Of a stretch of DNA of 6,515 bases, positions 1 through 5,858 are shown in pieces (the stretch's first letter is position 1; each line of letters begins with the position of its first letter). The stretch spans positions 1 through 6,515 of the forward strand of contig RFHX01000274.1 of assembly GCA_003695725.1 (NCBI GenBank), in the 5' to 3' direction. This DNA is from J061 sp003695725 [NCBI: Candidatus Schekmanbacteria bacterium]. GTDB lineage: Bacteria; Schekmanbacteria; GWA2-38-11. The translations under genes and the position numbers were made by a program. The notes under the pieces are model-generated. The model saw nothing but the letters and a program-made list of their open reading frames with translations. It was not told the origin of the DNA and ran no database searches.

Positions 1-2
1 CT

Positions 3-170
3 TATGCTGCAATAGAAGTCAAATCATTATTGAATTTTGCTAAAGCTGGAAAATCAGTTTTTAGTTTCAGGAAAAAATATAAAGTTGATAAAATCCTTGT
101 CCTTTCTGAAAACTTCTCTTGTTATGACAGAGTAAAGCAGATATGCTTTCTTCCTATCCCTTTTTTATAG
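3..170 (+). CDS. C-terminal end of a probable DUF4143-type AAA ATPase (partial)
   Basis: The first 170 bases are open in frame 3 and end with TAG at 168-170, giving the last 55 residues of a protein that starts before the window. The fragment begins YAAIEVKS, continues with a basic stretch (FRKKYKVDK), a short hydrophobic strand (ILVLSENFS), and ends ICFLPIPFL. A piece reading 'IEVK...' followed by a strand and a terminal 'xxPxxFL' is typical of the PD-(D/E)XK-like C-terminal part of the DUF4143 ATP-binding proteins (COG1373-type). These are often toxin-antitoxin-like or accessory genes of unknown role. The ATPase domain itself would lie upstream, so this is a family guess from the tail only. 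The gene converges on the DUF190 gene with a 10-base gap. Confidence 0.55.
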   Translation, partial: YAAIEVKSLLNFAKAGKSVFSFRKKYKVDKILVLSENFSCYDRVKQICFLPIPFL

Positions 171-180
171 CACTGTGAAT

Positions 181-519
181 CTATTTATGTCTTGAGCGGT
201 ATTTGATTACCTTTACCTTTTCCTTTGTGATCAATCCTTCCTGCACCACTTCATCTAAGAAGGGTTGGATTTCAGCTATTTTCTCCTCATGGTCGACAAT
301 TTCGATTACTATTGGCAAGTCTTCAGAGAGCCGCAGTACCTTTGCAGCATGGATCCTCGAATGAGCGCCAAATCCCATTATTCCTTTGAGCACTGTTACT
401 CCTGCCAATCCCAATTCCTTGGCTTTGAGAAGTATGGCTTCATAAAGAGGTTTCCCTTTATATGTGTCTGCTTCCCCAATAAAAATCCTCAATAAGACTC
501 CGTCTTCAGGAAGTTTCAT
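181..519 (-). CDS. DUF190 family protein, partner of CrcB
   Basis: A 112-residue soluble protein of the DUF190 family, which has a PII-like ferredoxin fold and is regularly found beside, or fused to, CrcB fluoride exporters. Family marks visible are RIFIGE (11-16), KGKPLYEAIL (21-30), the glycine-rich GLAGVTVLKGIMGFG (37-51) and HSRIHAAKVLRLSEDLP (53-69), then a strand VIEIVD and a C-terminal helix. Full length for the family. Its ATG (517-519) shares one base with the TGA stop of crcB (TGATG), and a strong AGGAGGT (525-531) lies inside the crcB end, so translation is probably coupled. The biochemical role is not established. By context it is likely a regulator or accessory factor of fluoride export, probably cytoplasmic and acting at the membrane. 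Confidence 0.88.
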   Translation of the reverse strand: MKLPEDGVLLRIFIGEADTYKGKPLYEAILLKAKELGLAGVTVLKGIMGFGAHSRIHAAKVLRLSEDLPIVIEIVDHEEKIAEIQPFLDEVVQEGLITKEKVKVIKYRSRHK

Positions 520-899
520 CAGTTACCTCCTATTGCTTTTGCAATGAAAAAGCCAAGAAAAACCAATATTATGGCTGCGGCATTGCTTAAGAATATATTG
601 ATTAGTGCTAACCACTTTTCATTGTCCCTTATAAGGTTGACGCTTTCAAGAGCAAAAGTGGAAAATGTAGTGAAGCTTCCAAGAAATCCAATAAAAATGA
701 ATGTGCGCGTATTGGGAGAAATATTGAATATTTCTGAGAATCCCCAAAGAAGCCCTATTAAAAAAGAGCCTGCAAGATTGACAACCATCGTGCCAGCAGG
801 AAAAAGCCCCGGATAAATTCTCGAGATGAAGCCTGCAAGAGAATATCTTGCCACAGCGCCTGCGCCTCCGCCAAGAACAAGCATTATAACTTTAATCAT
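519..899 (-). CDS. crcB: Fluoride ion exporter CrcB/FluC
   Basis: A 126-residue membrane protein of the CrcB/Fluc family, which forms dual-topology homodimers and lets fluoride out of the cell across the inner membrane. Four hydrophobic segments can be read, roughly 3-25, 35-57, 66-90 and 98-122. Diagnostic motifs are GGGAGAVARY (10-19), the TM2 NLAGSFLIG block (41-49, with the pore asparagine N41) and GFLGSFTTFSTF (71-82). The last holds the TM3 break that binds the structural sodium ion and, by alignment from memory, the two pore phenylalanines F79 and F82. The normal length and a single copy in the window suggest a homodimer. The ATG at 897-899 has no clear Shine-Dalgarno sequence. It overlaps the DUF190 gene downstream by one base. 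No fluoride riboswitch is recognisable in the 79 bases between this gene and tRNA-Ser. Confidence 0.96.
   Translation of the reverse strand: MIKVIMLVLGGGAGAVARYSLAGFISRIYPGLFPAGTMVVNLAGSFLIGLLWGFSEIFNISPNTRTFIFIGFLGSFTTFSTFALESVNLIRDNEKWLALINIFLSNAAAIILVFLGFFIAKAIGGN
525..531 (-). promoter_or_regulatory. Ribosome binding site of the DUF190 gene
   Basis: On the minus strand AGGAGGT stands five bases before the ATG at 519 and lies within the last codons of crcB. It is far stronger than anything in front of crcB itself, which suggests the DUF190 protein can be made efficiently from the shared transcript. Confidence 0.75.
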
Positions 900-911
900 T
901 TTGAAAACACT

Positions 912-917
912 ATTATA
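912..917 (-). promoter_or_regulatory. Possible -10 element of the crcB-DUF190 operon
   Basis: The minus strand reads TATAAT, a perfect sigma70 -10 hexamer, 12 bases before the crcB start codon. No good -35 is found at 17 bases; the best match is a weak CTTCGT at 18. If used, transcription would begin about six bases before the ATG, giving a nearly leaderless message, which fits the missing Shine-Dalgarno sequence. An AT-rich intergenic region can produce such a hexamer by chance. Confidence 0.35.
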
Positions 918-971
918 TAAATGTAAATCTATTCAACGAAGTGATAACATAAAGGAGTGAATAATGAAATT

Positions 972-978
972 AAAAAAA
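972..978 (-). terminator. T7 tract directly after tRNA-Ser
   Basis: Seven consecutive T on the minus strand begin at the first base after the tRNA-Ser discriminator. No separate hairpin stands in front, so the folded tRNA itself (acceptor and T stems) would have to act as the terminator stem. The same arrangement follows tRNA-Gly in this window. Confidence 0.4.
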
Positions 979-1063
979 CGGAGGAGGTAGGATTCGAACC
1001 CACGGTACCTTGCGGTACAGCGGTTTTCAAGACCGCCGCCTTCGACCACTCGGCCACTCCTCC
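979..1063 (-). tRNA. tRNA-Ser, anticodon UGA
   Basis: The 85-nt class II tRNA folds completely on the minus strand. The acceptor stem pairs GGAGGAG (1057-1063) with CTCCTCC (980-986), with discriminator G at 979. The anticodon stem pairs GCGGT with ACCGC and closes a CTTGAAA loop, placing anticodon TGA at 1029-1027. A long variable arm (TGTACCGCAAGGTACC region) is present, as serine tRNAs require. The T arm is GTGGG-TTCGAAT-CCTAC with one G-U pair. The CCA end is not encoded: three T follow the discriminator, so a CCA-adding enzyme is needed. UGA reads UCA and, with wobble modification, other UCN codons. It lies directly downstream of serS on the same strand. Confidence 0.97.
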
Positions 1064-1081
1064 GTCATAATTTGAAGCTTA

Positions 1082-1110
1082 TATATAAATGCAAAAAAGA
1101 TTTTTTTCAA
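1082..1110 (-). promoter_or_regulatory. Candidate promoter of tRNA-Ser
   Basis: The minus strand shows TTGAAA (1105-1110) and TATATA (1082-1087) with exactly 17 bases between, a good sigma70 match. It lies 18 bases before the mature tRNA 5' end, so a leader of about 11 bases is expected. It lies in the 87-bp gap between serS and the tRNA, allowing the tRNA to be made independently of serS. An AT-rich dyad (AAAAAGAT at 1094-1101 and ATCTTTTT at 1122-1129) overlaps it and could be a weak serS terminator. Confidence 0.55.
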
Positions 1111-1150
1111 TATTTTTGATGATCTTTTTCAATCTTTATTCTTCCAATTG

Positions 1151-2422
<1,272 letters not shown>

Positions 2423-2481
2423 TTAATATCAACCCCTTTAAATCTTTTATTAATAGAAATCTAATCAAAAAAACTTAAAAG

Positions 2482-2511
2482 ATATTATCTTGATTACAGA
2501 TGTTAAGTCAA
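2482..2511 (-). promoter_or_regulatory. Candidate promoter of serS
   Basis: The minus strand has TTGACT (2506-2511). It is followed by GATAAT (2484-2489) at 16 bases or TAATAT (2482-2487) at 18 bases, both acceptable sigma70 arrangements. Transcription would start near 2476, giving a leader of about 55 bases. The -10 lies inside a short dyad, AAGATA-T-TATCTT (2479-2491), which may be chance in this AT-rich stretch. Confidence 0.45.
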
Positions 2512-2542
2512 ACATTCATAGAAAAAAGACTTCCTTTATGGT

Positions 2543-2571
2543 TTGAAAAAAAATTGATCAAAGTATATAAG
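2543..2571 (+). promoter_or_regulatory. Candidate promoter of the lyase-dxr-PP-loop operon
   Basis: TTGAAA (2543-2548) and TATAAG (2566-2571) are separated by 17 bases; an overlapping TATATA (2564-2569) would give a 15-base spacer. Transcription would begin near 2578, about 39 bases before the preferred GTG start. The spacer contains the 8-bp palindrome TTGATCAA (2554-2561). It is the only convincing promoter seen ahead of the three plus-strand genes. Confidence 0.45.
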
Positions 2572-2603
2572 AAGCAGGATTAAAGTTCAAAATTAATACT
2601 TAT

Positions 2604-2610
2604 GGAGGAG
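2604..2610 (+). promoter_or_regulatory. Ribosome binding site deciding the GTG start of the lyase gene
   Basis: GGAGGAG stands six bases before GTG 2617 (eight if only GGAGG is counted). It begins with the G of the upstream in-frame ATG (2602-2604), so if that ATG were the start this ideal Shine-Dalgarno sequence would be coding. The bases before the ATG (TTCAAAATTAATACTT) contain no such signal. Confidence 0.65.
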
Positions 2611-2616
2611 ATAGAA

Positions 2617-3492
2617 GTGGAAAGATTAAGAAGAACAATGCTTTATGTTCCCGGTTCAAGTGAAAAAATGATCAATAAATCAACAACGCTTGAAGTAGAT
2701 TCGCTAATAATAGACCTTGAAGACGCTGTTGCAATTACAGAAAAGGAAAACGCAAGGTCCTTAGTGGCAGAGATGCTTTTGAAAGTTGACTTTGGAGAGA
2801 AGGAAAAGAATGTAAGAATTAATTCCCTCGAAACACCATTTGGAGAAGAGGATATTAGAACAATTGTCCCTTCAAAACCGGATGGTATAATTATCCCAAA
2901 GGTAAATTGCGCTGAAGATGTAAGAAAGGTTGAAAGAATTGTGGAGGAGGTTGAAAAATCAACAACAGTTGAGGTAGGAAGTATAAATTTAATGGCTATG
3001 ATTGAAACCCCTCAGGGGATAGCTAATATTGATGAAATCGCTTCTTCTTCAAAAAGGATGAAAGCATTGTTATTTGGAGCGGCAGATTATACCAAAGAGA
3101 CAAGAGGAAGGATTACTCAGGAGCGTCTTGAAGCAATTTATCCTTTAAATAGAATATTGATTGCGGCGCGCTGTGCGGGGATTGACGCTATAGATTCTCC
3201 TTACTTTAATGTTAGGGATGAAGAGGGGCTTGTGAAGCATACACAGTTTGTGGTTAATATGGGCTATGATGGCAAATCAGTAATTCATCCCGGCCAGATT
3301 GCTCCTGTGAATAAGCTTTTCAGCCCCACAGAGGAGGAAATTGCTTTTGCCAAAAAGATTATCGACGCCTATGAAAAAGCAAAAGCCGAAGGCAAGGGCG
3401 CTATTGAAGTAGATGGGGAACTCGTTGAACAGCTTCATGTGGATAACGCAAAACGTGTTCTCTTGAAGGCAGAGAAAGCGGGTCTTCTTTGA
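2617..3492 (+). CDS. CitE-like / HpcH-HpaI family acyl-CoA lyase
   Basis: A TIM-barrel lyase of the HpcH/HpaI aldolase and citrate lyase beta-subunit superfamily, 291 residues from GTG 2617 (296 if the upstream ATG 2602 is used). These enzymes cleave or form 3-hydroxyacyl-CoA esters (citryl-, malyl-, citramalyl- or beta-methylmalyl-CoA) with Mg2+. Numbered from the GTG: LRRTMLYVPGSS (4-15), IIDLEDAV (31-38), VRIN (66-69, active-site R67), PK (94-95), MIETPQG (128-134, metal ligand E130), FGAADYTKE (153-161, metal ligand D157) and GKSVIHPGQI (219-228). No citrate lyase alpha, gamma or citX/citG genes are near, so it is a stand-alone CitE-like enzyme rather than part of fermentative citrate lyase. 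The substrate cannot be read from sequence. First gene of a likely three-gene operon; dxr follows after 33 bases. Confidence 0.9.
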   Translation: MERLRRTMLYVPGSSEKMINKSTTLEVDSLIIDLEDAVAITEKENARSLVAEMLLKVDFGEKEKNVRINSLETPFGEEDIRTIVPSKPDGIIIPKVNCAEDVRKVERIVEEVEKSTTVEVGSINLMAMIETPQGIANIDEIASSSKRMKALLFGAADYTKETRGRITQERLEAIYPLNRILIAARCAGIDAIDSPYFNVRDEEGLVKHTQFVVNMGYDGKSVIHPGQIAPVNKLFSPTEEEIAFAKKIIDAYEKAKAEGKGAIEVDGELVEQLHVDNAKRVLLKAEKAGLL

Positions 3493-3525
3493 TATTTAGT
3501 CTAAAATCGTTTTAATAGTGATGAG

Positions 3526-4695
3526 ATGAAGAAGAAAAAGATATCGATTCTGGGTTCTACCGGATCAATAGGACAAAACTGTCTCGATGTAATATCAAAG
3601 TTTCCCGAAAGGTTTGAAATCATAGGGCTTGCTTCTAATACCAATACTGAACTATTGAAAAAGCAAATTGAAGCATTCAATCCTAAGGAGGTTGCTCTCT
3701 TTAATGAAAATGCCTCAAAGAAAATGTCTGCAGAAATAGATTCGTCAATTAAAGTTTATAGTGGCATCGAGGGATTGAATCGAATAGCCACAAATGAGGA
3801 GGTTGACCTTGTAGTTTCTTCAATGATTGGAGCGGCAGGGTTGATTCCGACCTTTGAGGCAATAAAAAGCGGGAAAAATATCGCATTAGCAAATAAGGAA
3901 TCCTTGGTCGTTGGGGGTAAAATCATAACTGAGGAAGCCGTAAAAAAAGGGATACGCATTCTTCCTATAGATAGTGAGCACAGCGCTATCTTCCAATCTT
4001 TGGAAGGACATCGGAGAGAAGATATTAGACGAATTATTATTACTGCTTCAGGTGGACCATTTCTCAATTACACCGAGGAAGAGATGCAGACCATAAAACC
4101 TGAAGATGCCTTGAAGCATCCCAATTGGAAAATGGGGAAGAAGATTACAGTTGATTCTGCAACTATGATGAATAAAGGACTTGAAGCGATTGAGGCGAAA
4201 TGGTTATTTGACATTGAAATAGAGAAAATCTCAGTTGTAGTTCATCCTGAAAGTATTATTCATTCTATGGTTGAATATATTGACGGCAGCGTTGTGGGTC
4301 AGCTTGGAATACCTGATATGAGAATCCCTATATCGCTGGCTCTTGCCTATCCTGAGCGTTTGCCAAATGAATACCCTTCGCTCAATCTACCAGCGAAGGG
4401 AGAGCTTACATTTTATGAACCTGATTTGAAGAAATTTCCTTGTTTGGCGCTTGCCCTTGAAGCTGGAAAGATTGCAGGCACAATGCCGGCAGTGTTGAAT
4501 GCGGCAAATGAAGTTGCTGTTCATTCTTTTCTTGAAGAAAAATTGTCATTTAATAATATACCTGTTGTCATAGAAAATACTATGAATAAGCATAAGAGCA
4601 GAGAGGTGGCATCTATTGGAGATGTGTTGGATGCAGATAGATGGGCGAGAGAAGAATCAAAGAGAATAATTGAAGAGCTTGAGAAAGGGCTGTGA
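3526..4695 (+). CDS. dxr: 1-deoxy-D-xylulose 5-phosphate reductoisomerase
   Basis: This 389-residue enzyme rearranges and reduces 1-deoxy-D-xylulose 5-phosphate to 2-C-methyl-D-erythritol 4-phosphate with NADPH, the first committed step of the MEP route to isoprenoids (also called IspC), in the cytoplasm. The NADPH-binding GSTGSIG is at 10-16 and ANKES at 122-126. Metal and substrate residues are D149, S150 and E151 in DSEHSA, SGGPF (175-179), H198 in HPNWKMG, and S211, N216, K217 and E220 in VDSATMMNKGLE; all expected catalytic positions are intact. The length is normal. The ATG at 3526 has only a weak GATGAG-like ribosome site. It lacks its frequent bacterial neighbours uppS, cdsA and rseP and sits between a CitE-like lyase and a PP-loop ATPase. 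The stop is one base before the next start. Confidence 0.98.
   Translation: MKKKKISILGSTGSIGQNCLDVISKFPERFEIIGLASNTNTELLKKQIEAFNPKEVALFNENASKKMSAEIDSSIKVYSGIEGLNRIATNEEVDLVVSSMIGAAGLIPTFEAIKSGKNIALANKESLVVGGKIITEEAVKKGIRILPIDSEHSAIFQSLEGHRREDIRRIIITASGGPFLNYTEEEMQTIKPEDALKHPNWKMGKKITVDSATMMNKGLEAIEAKWLFDIEIEKISVVVHPESIIHSMVEYIDGSVVGQLGIPDMRIPISLALAYPERLPNEYPSLNLPAKGELTFYEPDLKKFPCLALALEAGKIAGTMPAVLNAANEVAVHSFLEEKLSFNNIPVVIENTMNKHKSREVASIGDVLDADRWAREESKRIIEELEKGL
4684..4689 (+). promoter_or_regulatory. Ribosome binding site of the PP-loop gene
   Basis: AAAGGG within the last codons of dxr lies seven bases before ATG 4697. This favours 4697 over the in-frame ATG at 4670, which would overlap dxr by 26 bases and add nine residues (MKSLRKGCD) with no matching ribosome site. 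Confidence 0.55.
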
Positions 4696-4696
4696 T

Positions 4697-5713
4697 ATGA
4701 AATCTGAAAAGATAAAAGCTCTTGCGTTGCTCTCAGGAGGCCTTGACAGCACATTAGCAGTGAAAGTTGTCCAAGAGCAGGGGATTGAAGTGTATGCAAT
4801 CAATTTCATATCTCCTTTTTGCCGCTGTACATCAAAAAAAAGGGGATGTATCAGTGAAGCGAAAAGAGTGTGTGATGAATTTGGAGTTAAATTGAAAACC
4901 GTATATGTAGGGAAGGAATATATTGAAGTAATTAGAAATCCTAAATTCGGTTACGGCAAGAATATGAACCCCTGTATTGATTGCAGGATTTTTATGCACA
5001 AGATTGCAGGTGAATATATGAAAGAGATAGGAGCTAAGTTCATCATAACGGGTGAAGTCCTTGGACAGCGGCCAATGTCTCAGCGAAGGGATACTATCAA
5101 CATAATAGACAGAGAAAGTGGATTGAAAGGATTGGTTTTGAGACCCTTGAGCGCAAGATATTTTCCTGAAACGATTGCCGAAAAAGAAGGATGGATCGAC
5201 AGGGACAAGCTTCCGGCAATCACTGGACGGTCAAGAAAGAAACAGATGGCGCTGGCGGAAGAATATGGAATTAACGATTATCCTTGCCCTGCAGGTGGCT
5301 GCCTTTTGACTGATGCTTCATTTGCAAGACGCTTGAAAGACCTTTTTGATAATCAAAGGGAAGTGTCTATGGGAGATATAAATCTATTGAAAGTAGGCCG
5401 CCATCTTCGTATTGATAAAGAAACAAAACTGGTTATTGGAAGAAATGAGGCTGAAAATAATGGATTAAAGAATATGCTAAAAGACGAAGATATCTGCTTT
5501 GAGCCTGTCAATGTACAAGGTCCTTCGGCTATATTGCGAACAAATTCCTCTCAAAAGAATATCGAACTCGCCGCGCGATTGATTGCTTATTATTGCAAGG
5601 GAAACGGGGACGGAATAACTTTATCTGCGAAAAAGCACTCGGAGGATAAAGAAACATTCCTACAAACAAAACCTGCCGATTCGGAAGAGATAGATAAATA
5701 TATTTTAAGATAA
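4697..5713 (+). CDS. PP-loop ATPase, tRNA sulfurtransferase-like (ThiI/MnmA-related)
   Basis: A 338-residue protein with an N-terminal PP-loop ATP-pyrophosphatase domain: SGGLDS at 13-18 binds ATP, as in ThiI, MnmA and QueC. Three cysteine groups stand out: C42, C44 and C51 (FCRC...GC), the NPCIDC pair C93/C96 (cf. the NPC motif of MnmA), and CPAGGC at C197/C202. TGEVLGQRPMSQR (118-130) lies between and is highly family-like. The C-terminal part (about 225-300; LLKVGRHLRI, VIGRNEAENN, GPSAILRT) resembles the NFACT-R-like RNA-binding module reported fused to ThiI-like PP-loop domains. There is no THUMP or rhodanese domain. The likely job is ATP-dependent thiolation of a tRNA base, but substrate and product are unknown; databases often label such proteins ThiI or 2-thiouridylase. 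Residues after about 305 are hydrophilic and probably disordered. Translation is probably coupled to dxr. Confidence 0.82.
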   Translation: MKSEKIKALALLSGGLDSTLAVKVVQEQGIEVYAINFISPFCRCTSKKRGCISEAKRVCDEFGVKLKTVYVGKEYIEVIRNPKFGYGKNMNPCIDCRIFMHKIAGEYMKEIGAKFIITGEVLGQRPMSQRRDTINIIDRESGLKGLVLRPLSARYFPETIAEKEGWIDRDKLPAITGRSRKKQMALAEEYGINDYPCPAGGCLLTDASFARRLKDLFDNQREVSMGDINLLKVGRHLRIDKETKLVIGRNEAENNGLKNMLKDEDICFEPVNVQGPSAILRTNSSQKNIELAARLIAYYCKGNGDGITLSAKKHSEDKETFLQTKPADSEEIDKYILR

Positions 5714-5717
5714 AAAA
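5712..5717 (-). terminator. T tract directly after tRNA-Gly
   Basis: Six T on the minus strand follow the U discriminator of tRNA-Gly, making a run of seven including it. As with tRNA-Ser there is no separate hairpin. The tract overlaps the TAA stop of the convergent PP-loop gene (5711-5713). Confidence 0.4.
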
Positions 5718-5789
5718 AGCGGGCGATGGGAGTCGAACCCACGACGTCAAGCTTGGGAAGCTTGCATTCTACCGCTGAATTACGCCCGC
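5718..5789 (-). tRNA. tRNA-Gly, anticodon CCC
   Basis: The minus strand folds into a 72-nt tRNA. The acceptor pairs GCGGGCG (5783-5789) with CGCCCGC (5719-5725), with discriminator U at 5718, normal for bacterial glycine tRNAs. The D arm contains TTCAGCGGTAGAA. The anticodon stem pairs CAAGC with GCTTG around a TTCCCAA loop, anticodon CCC, reading GGG. The T arm is GTGGG-TTCGACT-CCCAT with a terminal G-U. It closely resembles E. coli glyU. CCA is not encoded. Its 3' end lies four bases from the stop codon of the convergent PP-loop gene. Confidence 0.96.
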
Positions 5790-5803
5790 ATCAACTTAAT
5801 ATT

Positions 5804-5832
5804 TATATAGCGTGATTGTTTTTCCTTGTCAA
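5804..5832 (-). promoter_or_regulatory. Strong sigma70-type promoter of tRNA-Gly
   Basis: The minus strand reads TTGACA (5827-5832), an exact -35 consensus, then 17 bases, then TATATA (5804-5809). The mature tRNA begins 14 bases after the -10, so the leader is about seven bases. An inverted repeat TGATTG-N11-CAATCA (5813-5818 and 5830-5835) covers the spacer and part of the -35. Confidence 0.75.
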
Positions 5833-5858
5833 TCAAAAGGAGTTGAAAATGAATGATG

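Noticed and set aside
134-166. Hairpin AAAGCA-GATA-TGCTTT followed by T6 as a terminator for the left-edge gene
   Set aside because: The hairpin is inside coding sequence, AT-rich, and 11 bases separate it from the T run, too far for an intrinsic terminator.
964-990. Eight-codon plus-strand frame (MKLKKRRR) preceded by AAAGGAG
   Set aside because: It runs antisense into tRNA-Ser and its arginines come from the acceptor stem. No promoter faces this way.
2423-2601. T-box or amino-acid-responsive leader for serS
   Set aside because: Only about 55 bases separate the likely start site from the ATG, with no specifier stem or T-box sequence.
3756-4067. Minus-strand frame inside dxr
   Set aside because: Covers the intact Dxr catalytic region in the opposite direction, with no ribosome site or family resemblance.
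5741-5763. Palindromic-looking AAGCTT...AAGCTT as a repeat or recombination site
   Set aside because: It is simply the anticodon stem-loop of tRNA-Gly. No duplicated tRNA end or integrase suggests an attachment site.
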